Positions 1 to 13,000 of a stretch of 64,000 nucleotides of DNA are shown here, piece by piece. Below the pieces are notes generated by a model. The model searched no databases. It had not been told where the DNA came from and saw only the letters and a list, made by a program, of their open reading frames with translations. Within the stretch, counting starts at the first letter, position 1; each line of letters starts with the position of its first letter. A program made the translations under genes and the position numbers. The stretch spans positions 7,440,001 through 7,504,000 of the forward strand of contig OY755198.1 in the NCBI GenBank assembly GCA_963576735.1, in the 5' to 3' direction. The DNA comes from Bedellia somnulentella (Eukaryota > Arthropoda > Insecta > Lepidoptera > Bedelliidae).

Positions 1-176
1 TATAAAGGCGGGGGTCCGAAGTGAGAAGAATAAAAGAGCATGTATAAAGAGAATAATGAATGTAAGGGCAGCAAGAGAGGTTTGTCAAGATCGTACTAAG
101 TGGCGATTGATAGTCTCTGCCTACCCCAATGGGAATAATGGGCGTGAGTATAAGTAAGTAAGTAAGTAAGTTCAAC
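1..176 (+). mobile_element. RTE-type LINE 3' fragment
   Basis: The reading frame encodes AREVCQDRTKW, the C-terminal end of an RTE-like reverse transcriptase, then CCCCAATGGGAATAATGGGC GTGAG and an (AAGT)n tail. The 5' side is cut by the window edge. A near-twin is at 47117-47305. Confidence 0.7.
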
Positions 177-838
177 TCAACACGAGTCATTATCGAGCAG
201 AAGACAGTTCGGGAGCTGACCACCGAGTACCGGAGATTATTTATTTATTATGCCGATTATGCATTATTTATTTGATCTGAATGTGTCCCCCGTGTACGTC
301 CTCTATTACATTTATATTATATCCTCGTTATAATACCGCACCGACCCTAAAATAACATTGTAATTGTAAAAAGTATTGAAATTCGTACCTTTAGAAAGAC
401 TTATGGTTTTCTTACATTCAGTTTTGACCCTTTCCTTAATTAATGAGTTAATAATATTATTTGAAGTTCCAAAGTTCGAGATCAACAATCACCCCAAAAG
501 AAATATATTTTTTCATTGGTATTACCAAATATATTGTGGCGCTCCCTAGTGGCAAATAGGAAAACTTTCCTTTTGTCTCTTTCATAATCCAATATGGCGG
601 TTACTAGTTTATGAAATGTTGTGAATGTTTTGGTTGAATTTAAACATGAAAATGTGTTGATACTTAATAATAATAATACTCTCAGGCATAACCAATTGGA
701 AAATTTAAAATAAATGTGTTTACCAAGCGGGATCCCTGAGCATTTTGTGGTTACTATAAACAGTGAAATATTCTCAAAGTTGTTAGCGTTGATCAACACT
801 AGTGTTTTTTGGCTAATGTGGTCATTCAAACTAGTGAT
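177..838 (+). promoter_or_regulatory. Presumed promoter and 5' UTR of PPP1R37
   Basis: This is AT-rich DNA with no open frame that I can support. CCAATATGGCGG at 589-600 combines a CCAAT box with a YY1/Pho-type ATGGCGG, which is common near TATA-less starts. No clear TATA box or initiator was found, so the transcription start is unknown. Confidence 0.3.
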
Positions 839-844
839 ATGTGA
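839..844 (+). promoter_or_regulatory. Minimal start-stop upstream ORF (ATGTGA)
   Basis: An ATG followed immediately by TGA lies 18 nt before the chosen start codon. Start-stop elements are known to stall ribosomes and damp downstream translation. Whether this one lies in the mature 5' UTR is inferred. Confidence 0.4.
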
Positions 845-861
845 CAGTAAGAATAATAGAT

Positions 862-1066
862 ATGTCTACCAATGTAGATAAGGACCCGGCATGCCCGACA
901 GTCCAAGAAAATAAGCCGAAAGACGAGAAAAACTTGGCTGAATTGCCATCACAAAGTGAACATGTATGTGCTAAAGATAAGAAAAATCGTGATAGAAAAG
1001 TGTCTTTCCCTGATGATGATCAGTTAGTGACCCAATACTTCGAGCCAGCAAATCCTTGGCAAGATG
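862..1066 (+). CDS. PPP1R37: PPP1R37 exon 1 (start codon, PP1-docking motif)
   Basis: Residues 1-68 plus one base. I chose the ATG at 862 because it is the first ATG in this frame. The reading frame stays open seven codons further upstream (GTG at 841), and the ATG at 839 is followed directly by a stop. The peptide is charged and ends in DRKVSFPDDD; KVSF fits the [KR]VxF consensus by which regulators dock on PP1, and vertebrate PPP1R37 has RVTFP at the equivalent place. The donor is GATG|GTGAGT, phase 1. Confidence 0.9.
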
Positions 1067-4000
1067 GTGAGTCCATTCAGATTATATTTGGCAATGAATC
1101 AACAAACAGATTTCACTTTTTAGATCAGACAACCATATCAACCTGCTTAGTTTTTCGTTGATTTTAATTTTAGATGGTTAAAGATTAATATTGATTGTGT
1201 GAGGTTGCTAGGCCTGTAAAATTTAATCTAATTTTTTTAATCTGCAACATTGTAAGGTATAGATAATTTAATATGATAATGTTACTAAAAATAACAACAG
1301 ACTTCATTTCAGTGATATAAAGTATATAAAAATAATTGTTTTCTTGCGGCCGTGATTCTAGATAAGCAACATCCATAATTGGTTATTGTAAAATTTATAT
1401 AAATAGGCACAATTGGCTACAATTTAAATTAATCTTTACTTTCTTAAAATTTATTACATTTTAGAGAATATGTGAGAATGCATAATATTATTTTGGAGAA
1501 TAAGTGATCATGTATATATTTAACAAAAAACACTTGTTTAAACCTTGTCCCTGCTTGATTTAAAATATCTTATTCTACTTTGACAAATTATGGTTAAGCA
1601 AAGTTTTGATCAAAATACAGACCTCAGACTTTATTGTTAATTCTTTGTATGAATGTATTATTGGCTTACATAAATTCTCAGTGCTTTTATAAACTACGTA
1701 TAAAAAAAATCTATCTTTGTTTTTTTTAAATTTTGTTTTGTATGTTTTTCAAAAAATAATGGTCTATACTATAATTCATCAATAATAGCAATATTAAAAA
1801 AAACTAAAATAAATAAATAAAATGACTTTTTTGCCTTTCTTATCAAATATATTATACCTGAATCACAAGGTGCATTACTTGGGCAATAATGGTTATACAA
1901 ATACTCATTTTCTTGTTTGACCATGGGTTTCAGAATATTGATTACAGCACTAAGTATTAATAATTACTATCTATACCTATACCAAACTACCAGAGACAGT
2001 GATCAGTGCTCCCTCAGTGAACTCTTTTAAAAACAGACTTGACAAATATTTAAAACAAGTGCAGTGATATACATGCATCCGCAAAATATTGCTGCTAGTG
2101 TATTATCTTGAATAATAATCATAACAATATCTATTACACAAGGGAATTAAATTTATCATTTTTTTGTTGCATGAAATTTTATGCCCGTTGTTTACTAATT
2201 TGTCGCTGATTTTAAATCTACTTTCAGTTTTTCTCTAACAGTTTTTGTTTTTGAAAAACAGGGGTCACACATATTTTTTTACTAGTAACACTTTAAGTAG
2301 AAATCAATCGTTCTATTCACTAAAAATATTTTTCAATAATGTCAACAACTAGAAATTATTGTAAAAACAATCCTAACTGTTTTTGTAACATCTGTGGTGA
2401 ATATACATTAAAATATTTTGAACTAAGTTAGGTTTGCTTTTCTAGTGATATTTTATAAAAAAAACTATTTTTTTCATTTATAAACACTTTTTATTGTAAC
2501 TCAAAAATGAAAGCTGATACAAACAATCTGAGTTCAAATCTGAAATCAGCGCACAAAAAATGCATAATTCTGAACAAAATTTTTCATGCAACAAAAATAC
2601 TGTTCCCTTGTGTTATTATTATAAAAATGATCATTATATAACATAACATAACATAAACGTTCACGCCGTTTATCCCCGAAGGGGTTGGCAGAGGTACCAA
2701 TACTCCTGAACTCACATGGCAAGCGCCATCTAGTTTCCAGAGAAGGTACCCACGTTTTGCTAAGACAGTGTACTCACGTGATAGGGGGCAGGCCTATCGC
2801 CGTTTTGTACGAATACACTGTCACATGACTAAGTACAACTCAGCCATGTGGGTTTCCTCACGATGTTTTCCCTCACCGTTAGCAACCATGATAAATTAAC
2901 CACACATATGACTTTAGAAAAGACAAATTGGTGTAGGCCCGTCCCAGGATTGGAACTCACGCCCTTCTGTTTTCCGGGCGGGTGTTCTATCCACTGGACT
3001 ATTATATGAGATGAGAATAATATTAAAAAAAAACTCTTAACTAATGTTCCATGTATAACACATTTTTTTCATACTGGATTGTAAAATTCTGTTTAAATAC
3101 AAAAAAAACTCTACAAAATACTGAAACTCTACACTTGAAAATAATGCCCTATAGTTCTGGCTTAGAATGTAACTACCCCTTTCTACCCACAGGTGGTTGG
3201 AGACCCATCACGAAAAACCTTTGTTTTAGAATCTTTTCCCTACTCAATTTCCAAAAGTGGCTGAAGAATTTTTTATTCTGTAGCTCTGGCTACCCATTGT
3301 AGGGATTTAAAGCCGTGAGTATATGTATGTATGTATGTATGCTGATTGAGACGCCTCGGTCATGAGATCTTTTAAAGACTTAGTATTTCAATTTCATTGC
3401 CATGTGTTTCTTACAACTGTACTGCAAACTCTTTCATATGGCTTCTTTTAATGACCTGAACTATACACATAACCCAGACATGCAGTTTCAATAAATGATT
3501 AAAATCCAAGCTCTTTACTTTTGGAGCTAAATTGACAGCCCATTAATCTCACAGGCCATGGGGCAATTCGGTATGCAAAGTCTTACTAAAGTGATGCTGA
3601 TTACAAAACCATTTCGAGATATTATGGTTATAAACAATATTTTCTTGAAATTATATCAATTGAAGCTAAGATGACTGTTATTTTATCAAAAAACTGTAAC
3701 GGTGTTTGACCTTCAGTGTTGTTTCAAAGACATACGGTTTTGCAGATTATTAATAAAATATCGAAAATCATAGGTTTGTTTAGTATAATATCATAATAAT
3801 TTCATTTGACATCACAAATTCGTGATATGCTTTGCAATCAGCAACATTTTTATAAAACATTTCGCTTCATTTGCATGTCGCTACGTGATTTTATCGATCG
3901 ATGACGTCATTAAGTACAAAAGTGAACAATCTTTAAAAAATCATAACTTTGCAATTACTCATTTTAAATGAAAAATATTCAAATCAGTCTTTTATTTTCG

Positions 4001-7000
4001 TGTTTGCTATCAAATAAAGATATTTAATAAATACAAAAAAAAAAACTTTGCATACCGAATTCTCCCCAATATATGATCATTTGGCCATAGTCCACCATGC
4101 AGACCTAGTAATGTCTGGCAGACTTTATTGACTATAATAGTTTTATTGTAGTCAATAAAATGTGTTTGACAGCCTATCTTGCTCTCTTTAATTGTCAGAT
4201 AATCAGGTGATACTGCAATATCCTAGCCTGGGAATGAATCCCCACACTAATTGTTTGAGGACAGAGTCAGATATAGTTAAATAAACATAAGGACATTATA
4301 CACAGATCAAGTTAGACCCAAACTAAGTATAATATGTATTATCAGATACTCACTCAAGATGTATTTAATATTATTTAATACACATATAAATAACATCCAA
4401 GACTAAGAAACAATAATTTATGCTCATCACATAAATGTTGCTGGAAGATCGGGGATCGAATCCGCAACCTCCAAGTGGAGTAGCTAGTCACCTATCCACT
4501 TGGCCAAGGAAATTGTCAAAATTCATTATATTTTTTGGGCGATGTGGATTGAGGCTCATCATCCTTAGGTTTACAATCATTGCCCTCTCATGTTCCAAGT
4601 GGCTGAGTTTTTTTTTCATTCTGAATCTTTGATATCCCACTATGGTATTTATAGACATAAAATATGTATGAAAATAGTAAAATCAAAAAAATGTTGTTAA
4701 ACATGTTACATTTATTATTTAACTAGTTGAGCCGGCAATATTTTTTTGCCATTCATATTATTTCTAGGGAATTTCTAGTTAAGAGTGCACAACCCTTATT
4801 AAAGATAGAAAAAGGAATGTTGTGATGGTTTGGGCACATAGAGAGGATGTATGATAGAAAATTGGTAAAAGGGATGTATAGTAGAGCTAGTGTGGATGGT
4901 AATGTTAGTAGAGGACGACCACGGAGAACACACTTGGACACAATTGAAAGTGTGCTCAAAAAGGCTGGCGTCCGAAGTATGAAGAATAAAAGAGCATGTA
5001 TGAAAAGATTGATGGATGTAAACGAAGTTAGAGAGGTTTGTCAGGACCGTACGAAGTGGCGATCGATAGTCTCGGCCTACCACAATGGGAACTAATGGCG
5101 TGAGTATATGTATGTATGTAACTGTTGATCTATGGTTTTAACTACATTTGTCTGCTGATATTTACCTATTTATCTTTGATCTATATTGTCAATAAAACAA
5201 TATGTCACTTTGTAAACAAATATTCGAAATAAAAGACTACAAGTATAAACATATAAAAATGCAATTTGTTATTTTAATTAAATATTAAAATGTTCCTCCA
5301 ACCCAAATTGCAGGAGGTTATGGGCCTTCAGTTTTAATCTTCCTTGACTATTAATCGACTTTTATTCTTTCGTATCTTCTTTCGTTTTCTCATAAAATAT
5401 GGAACCGTCTCGGGATGAGTCAATTCCCTCATCTTCGTCCAGCTACTTCAAGAAGCTCGACGGTATCAACCATTCAATGTGAAGTTATGCCATGGAAATG
5501 GTTTTGCATGAAGCTGACCTCTGTGATTATGTCACAAACTCTCCTTCCATGGATACTCCAAACTTCATGAAAAGAGATTTTCAAGCGAAAGAAAAATTGT
5601 CCTTGCGGTATGTATTTTAATGTATCCTCTTATTATTAAAGAGAAGACCGCTAAAGACTTTTGTCAAAACAAGAGATTTTCAAGCGAAAGAAAAATTGTC
5701 CTTGCGGTATGTATTCTAATTTATCCTCTTATTATTAAAGAAAAGACCGCGAAAGACATTTGTCAAAGCTCAAGGAACACTCAAAATGCTCAAGAAGACA
5801 TTTGATGTACCTTACCAACAGCTTATCGGCTTATTAATGTACATTGCCATAGGAACTCGACCTGACATTTCATTTGCAGTTTCCTACCTAAGTCAGTACA
5901 ATGCACATTACGGGGAGGAACATTGGAAAGCCGCCAAGCGTGTGCTGCGGTATTTAAAGGGATCGCAAGACCTAAAGCTAACTTACAAAAAGGGACACAA
6001 CTTCTTGATAGGATATACTGATGCTGACTATGGAAGCAATATTATAGACCGAAAATCCTACACAGGATATGCGTTTTTGATGAGCGATGCAGCCATTTCG
6101 TGGGAAGCACGTAAACAGCGTACTGTCGCTCTTTCCACAACTGAAGCGGAATATATGGCACTTGGTGAGGCGTGTAAAGAAGCAATCTACCTTAAAGAAC
6201 TTCTACAAGAGGTCTTTCACATCACACGCCCAATCACCATATAAATAAATAAATAAATAAATAAAAATCATTTATTTTCAGGAATTTATCCCATATTAGA
6301 AAATTACAGATATGACATAACATCATTACATATGTTTAATCTTATCGTCATTTATAATATGTGTACAATCATTTTTGTCACCAAAAAATAATAGGCTCAT
6401 CTTAAATATGTATGTAAAGGGTACAAGTCAGAAAAACATATATATCTCTAAAAAAAAGTGTAAAAGCATATAGGTATAAGTATAAATCATTAATCCTATC
6501 TACGATTCTCACTCAAATGTGTACCAATCCAAGAACGAAAGATAGGGCTATTTAAACCACCATATACTCAGATAATCAAAGCTCTCTAACCCTAACGCGC
6601 AACAACTCTTATCATTCCCGTACAAAGCACATTGATATAAGACATCATTTCATACGCGATGCAGTGACTCATCATCGACTAAACTTGCAATACATCTCAT
6701 CAAATAACATGACGGCAGATGTACTCACGAAACCATTACCTAAGATCAAACATTGTAAATTTAGTAATGCCTTAGGTTTAACTTAGTAACAGTACCTACA
6801 CCACTGACATACACTCACACAAACATACATTTACACATGAACTTAGTTGTTAAATAGAAATAGTAGATTTCACTTGTGTGATACGTACAGTCGTGTACAG
6901 TATTATATTTTATTATTATTATTTTTGGGCCGGTCTACCAATTTGTTTTTACAATCTCATTTTTCTTATTTTACTAGGTTAAATATTACGGGGAGGTGTT

Positions 7001-10000
7001 GATCTATGGTTTTAACTTATTTGTCTGCTAATATTTACCTATTTATCTTTGATCTATATTGTCAATAAAACAATATGTCACTTTGTAAACAAATATTCGA
7101 AATAAAAGACTACAAGTATAAACATATAAAAATGCAATTTGTTATTTTAATTAAATATTAAAATATTCCTCCAACCCAAATTGCAGGAGTAACCCTTATT
7201 ACTTAGGACTATAAAAATAGTTATAAACCTATTCTCAGACCTATCAAATGTATATGCAAAATTTCATTTAAATTGGTTCAGCCGTTTCGGAGCAATTTAG
7301 TGACAAGCACTGTGACACATGAATTTTATATTATTTTATATCATATTTAATAATAAATGAATTCCTCACGGCTATAAATCCCTTGAAGGGGTAGCCAGAG
7401 CTAGGGAATGAGACATTCCTCAGCCACCTTTGGAAGTTGCATGGGGAAAAGATGGTGAAATAAAGGTTGTTGGTGATGGGTCTCCAACCGCATCGCCCAA
7501 AAATCCCTTAAAAGCCCCAATACCGTTAGTCGCCTCTTACGTACACCCACCTGAAGAAATGGGGTAGTGCTATTCTAAGCCGACACTACACAGTACTAGT
7601 TAAAAATAATATGTTTCCTTTATCTCAACGTGGCTCATGAATCTTCATGTATCTTTTGACATGTGTAAACATATGAAATCATCATTCTAAGAATAATGAT
7701 TGTTAGTCTCATAACTTCATGTTAATAGTTAAGTTTATATCCTATTCAACACTATAATTTAATTTCACCATTACATACATACATATACTCCCAATAAGTC
7801 CCAAAAAGGGGTAGCCAGAGCTTCATAGCTAGAAAGTACTCAGCCACATTTGGAAGTTGATAAGGACAAGATGGTAAAGATAAAGTGTCATTGGTGATGG
7901 GTCTCCAACCGCGTAGCACAAAAACAACTTCAGATCTGCCAATAATACCCATACCCTAAGTCGCCTCTTACGACACCCATGGTTGGAAACTTTCTACTAG
8001 AAAGGTGTAGTGACATTCTAAGCCGGCACTACACGGCATTACGTTACGTTATAACCCCCTTACATACATACATACACATACTCACGGCTATAAATCCCTA
8101 GAAGGGGTAGGCAGAGCTAAGGAATTAGAAATTCCTCAGCCACATTTGGAAATTGAGTGGGGAAAGGATGGTAAAGTAAAGGTTGTTGGTGATGGGTCTC
8201 CAGCCGCATCGCCCAAAAATCCCTTAAAAGCCCCAATACCGCTAGTCGCCTCTTACGTACACCCATGGGTAGAAACGGGGCAGTGCTATTCTAAGCCGAC
8301 ACTACACGGCTCTATAACCCCCTTACGTTGGTATATTTTATTAATATTATTAGGGTGCATTTCTGCCAGAAATTTGTGAGGTTTTAGGTGGTTTTAGGGG
8401 TCCGTAGCTCGAACAGGAAAACCGGAGGCCTTATAGGATCATTACATTGTCCGGCCGTCCACTCGTCTGTCTGTCGAGACCCTTTTTCTTAGGAACGCGT
8501 GGAAGTATCATACTGAAATTTATATCAAATAATCAGGTCAATCTTTTAGAGCTGTGAAAAAATCGAACTTCCGAACGTATGTCGCAAATTTTTGAAAATT
8601 TTCGTACAACCGAAAATGTGGAGTCAAGTTTAAACATTAATTTCTCACTCTTTCTCACGCTTAAATACTTTGAACTTCTACTTATACTAAAGGTTGTGCA
8701 GAAACGGCGGCTTGACTAAGTACAACTTAGTAATGTGGGTTTCCTCACGATGTTATCCGTCTCTTTTAACAACCATGATCACATATGACTTTAGAAAAAA
8801 CAAATTGGTGTAGGCCCGACCCGGGATTAGAACGCTCATCGTCTGCACGATTAGCGGTGTTCAACCCGCTGAGCTATGACGGTTTCATATTTAGTCTGTG
8901 GGATTTTCCTCTGAACTTTGTCCCGGAACCGACAGATGTCCGCTGTATCTAGCAAGTGACCGGGGGTTCCCGTAACCTTATACCGAGTTTACATTACACT
9001 GAGCATCAAGATTAGACGACATGATAGTCCAGTGGATAGAACACCCGCCCGAAAACAGAAGGGCGTGAGTTCCAATCCTGGGTCCGGCCTACACCAATTT
9101 GTCTTTTCTAAAGTCATATGTGTGGTTAATTTATCATGGTTGTTAACGGTGAGGGAAAACATCGTGAGGGAACCCACATGGCTGAGTTTGTACTTAGTCA
9201 TGTGACAGTGTATTCGTACAAAACGGCGATAGGCCTGCCCCCTATCACGTGAGTACACTGTCCATGCAAAACGTGGGTACTCTGAACACCAGGTGACAAA
9301 GTCACGTGATGTTCAGAAGTATTAGTACCTCTGCCAACCCCTTCGGGAATATTTGGCGTTAACGTTTATGTTATGTTATGTTATGAGCATCAAATTGAAT
9401 CAACACCAATCGGTGGTGGTAGCAAGCTTATCATTTCAACTGCGTATCTCATGGTTTGATTCGTGAAGATACATACATATTCTTGCGCCGTTAGTTCCCA
9501 TTGGGGTAGGCAGAGACTATCGATCGTCACTTTATACGATCTGGCAAAATCTCTAGCTTCGTTCACATCCATCAATGCTCTTTTGTGCTATTTTATTTTT
9601 ATTCGTGGAAGGTGTGGTGTAAAAGATGATATTGTAAAAAGATAGATGAAAGAATGTTAAAACGGTTTGGGCACATATAGAGGATGAAAGTAAATGAGTC
9701 AAAGAGATATATTGAGACAATTTAAATGGTCAAACGTCAGTGGAGGACCACCACACACATTTAGATCAATTACTAATAAATAAAGAAAAGAAAAATTTCG
9801 ACACAGCCAGACATTACCCTATTAACGCCCTTCCGAATTTGTAAAAAATCGGAGTTAGGGAACGCAAACACTACTTAAAAGGGTAAAAAGAAACAAAGGA
9901 TAGAAGAATTTCGCACTGACCCATTGACACGGTAGCTCAATTGGCAGAGCGACGGGGGCGTACACCCGAAGTAGCGGTTTCGATTCCCGCCTGTGTCGAA

Positions 10001-13000
10001 ATTTTCTTTCCTTTATTTATTCTTTATTTATTAGTAATAATCCCCACATGAGGTTTTCATGAACAAAAACATTTAAACATTTAGATTAAATAGAGAATGT
10101 GCTAAAAATGCGGGTGTCCGCAGTATGAAGAATAAAAGAACATGTATGAAAAGATTGATGGATGTAGATGAAGCACGAGAGGTTTACCAGGACTGTACGA
10201 AGTGACGATCTATAGTCTGCCTACCCCAATGGGAAATAATGGCGGGAGTAAATCTATGTATGTGTATCTCGTAGTTAAAAACAGGCATTTTTCACGCTTC
10301 CATCCATAGTACCGTAAATATTTATCTCATTCGTTCCGTTGATTAACGAAATTATTAGAAGCGTGCTAGATTCAATGCTTAGGAGGGCACGTGAAACCGC
10401 TTGTTCCCACTCAGTAGCGTGATGGGTAATGTGTGACAGAGCTGGCAAAATGCTATGGGCCCCGTACCCAAGAGGGCCCCGGCCCAAGAGGCCGCGACCT
10501 CAAAAATATTTAGAAGGGAAGGCACGCTGAATATCTCGAATTTCATTAAAATTATACTAAGTACTATGTGACGATGTTTAATGATAGGGCCCCATCAAAA
10601 GAATTTGCCACGGGCCTCAGATGGTATAGTTATGTTACCTATGCTATATAAGACAATAAGAGAGTGGCAGACCCGGACTTGGCCGGTGTGGTGAAATATG
10701 ACCAAATCAGGTTCAGCAAATCATCCAGTTTAGGGTAGGCTCGAGCCCCTCAATGAGACCTAAATGTGCTGTGAGGATTCAAAGTATTAAATACAATATT
10801 TATTTCCTCTAACTGCAATCATTTCCATTGTCTTAAAAGTTTAAAAAAAAAACCCATTTTTTTTCTATGCACTTGTACATGTCTTTAGTAGCTCGTTTTT
10901 TGGTGGGTGCACCTCCGCGGCAAACGTCAAAAAAATGTACTAAAAAAAATATATGATTTTTTTGACTGAAGTACTATTGGTAGGCCCCCCATAAAAACAT
11001 GCGATTGAAAGTTCATTTTATTTTCGTTTATCGTGATTTGGTTTGGTTGTTCTAGCTTGCGTAGTTTATCTAAAATATAAGTTTAAAAAATACCTTGATG
11101 ATTTGGTAAATGTCAAAAACCTCCAAAACAAAAGAAGATCGAGGGCCGATTTTTGTCACACAGTAACCGTGGCTGAAACCGGTGCACCACCATAAAAATC
11201 AGCAAGATCGGCTTCGGGGGCCAATCTTGTTCCCTTAGCCTGCTAGACCCTTTCCAATTCCTAGTTTAGGCAAGTGTATTTTGTCTCACCTGTAATCGTT
11301 ATATTTTTTGTGGATTAATTGTCTAAAAGCTGTGTAGTGTTGGCCTAGAAAAGCACGACCCCAATGCTGCCTGTGGGTGTACGTAAGAGTCGATGGGGCT
11401 TTTTAAGTACTTTTTGGATGATGCGAATTTCCCACTCAATTTCCAAAAGTGGCTGAAGAATTACTCATTCTAATGCTCTGGCTACCCCTTCTTGGGATTT
11501 ATAGCGGTGATTATATGTATGTATGTAAAAGTAAACTATCGTAGTTCGTATCGTAAGGCCGACCTTAGAGTATTGTAAATGTTTCTGTGGAGTTTGAATA
11601 ACAGTTGGAAGTTGTTGATGAAACATCAAAACCAACAATTCTTCATGTTTCCCCTTTTTCCCCCTTTGCTCTCCGAAATTTGTCAATATTTTTTTTAGCA
11701 ATTCTAAAGCGGCGGCTATTTCTTTGTTAGTACTAGATTTTCTACGTCTGATCAAACATCATAGAGCTATCCGCTCATTCTTATACGAAGCTAGACAAAA
11801 CCCAATTCAAAGCCAAGAACAAACAATTAACCCACCGCCATTAATTATAACTAATAACTGGCCCTTAGCGGAATCAAGGCCCGTCTACCGCGGGCGGGGG
11901 GAAAACAAAATGGCCGCCGTCACGTGGTCTCCCGCGCAGACTGCATGGCGGCAAATGTTTTGTTGAGGAAAATGATGCGTGAGTTTTGATTGCGTCAGCT
12001 GTAGAAGTTTTCCGTTGATTTTAATGAAGTGTTTGGTGTATTTATATCGTCTTGGGACTTACGGAGTTTGCGAATTTTGGCTCTTAAGATGCTTTGAAAT
12101 TGAGAGGGAAAATATTGTTGAACAAGTAAACGGCCGCAAATCCGCACGGATAGATTTCCTCAGTAACTGCTCATCATCATCATCAGCCAATAGGCGTCCG
12201 CTGCTGGGCATAGGACTCCCCCGAACTTACTGCTCACCCATTACCAAATATAGAGTGATCATATTTGATATTTAGCCTATGTAACCCCCTGAATGTTCTA
12301 GGATAAAAGAATTCTATTTAGTGATGATAATTTTTAATTCGGTTGATCGGGTTTGAAGCTTTTTCATCACAGGCTCAATAACAAATCTTTTTCTTTTTTA
12401 ATAAAATAAGTATATGTATCAAACATTTTTGAAGATCAATATTACATCATATAAGTGAACTGCCCCAGATTTAAACGAGTGTTATCATTTATGTATGTAA
12501 GGATTCTTCAATCATTCATTACTCATCCCCTATAGAAGATATATGTATGTATGTTGCCGTGTAGTGCCGGCTTAGAATGTCACTACCCCTTTCAACCCAC
12601 GGGTGTCGTAAGAGGCGATTAAGGGTATGGGGCTTTTTAAAGTGATTTTAGGGAGATGCAGTTGGAGACCCATCACCAACGATACTTTATTTCTGCCTTC
12701 ATAACCCCTATCAACTTCCAATTGTGGCTGAGGAGTTTCTAGCTCTTTATGGCCATGAGTAAATGTATGTATGTATGTTTTACACGACACTACAAAATGA
12801 AATACAATCGAAACATGCAATACACCTCTGCCCACACCAATTCTAAAACTCCACTGGCCTATCACCTTGACTATGACTATTTGGACGTGTCGCCGCGTCT
12901 CGGATACTGCAGTTAATGTTATTTATGTATGTATGTGTCACCGATCACGGGAATAACTCGCGGTGGGCTGCCAAACGCTTTTGTACGGAATTCGGGAAAC

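Larger units (their letters stand above)
5123..7188 (+). mobile_element. Ty1/copia LTR retrotransposon, internally deleted
   Basis: 5' LTR 5123-5315 and 3' LTR 6997-7188 are about 97% alike, each TGTTGATCTATGG ... TTGCAGGA. Target duplication GTAAC flanks both ends. The primer site GGTTATGGGCC starts right after the 5' LTR and fits the internal initiator-Met tRNA priming used by copia. A polypurine ACGGGGAGG precedes the 3' LTR. Only the gag start (ATG at 5400, stop after about 26 codons) and RNase H remain; protease, integrase and most RT are gone. A 100-bp stretch is duplicated in tandem at about 5571-5770. Confidence 0.92.
4722..7335. repeat. Old dispersed repeat split by nested insertions
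   Basis: AACTAGTTGAGCCGGCAAT at 4722 begins a repeat that resumes at about 7201 with GACCTATCAAATGTATATGC and a TTCAGCCGTTTCGG motif. Between the halves lie an RTE fragment (4802-5120) and a copia element. AACCCTTATTA at 4791-4801 and 7191-7201 is the target duplication of the RTE insertion. Confidence 0.65.

Noticed and set aside
841..861. GTG at 841 as the PPP1R37 start
   Set aside because: Non-ATG initiation is not needed because an in-frame ATG follows at 862.
9926..9999. tRNA gene with A and B boxes
   Set aside because: The same cloverleaf-like sequence recurs about ten times with a fixed non-tRNA flank (SINE-C), the anticodon stem does not fit well, and most copies are broken.
11465..11755. 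96-codon minus-strand frame as a gene
   Set aside because: Part of it overlaps a SINE-A tail, and the rest has no recognisable family or splice context.
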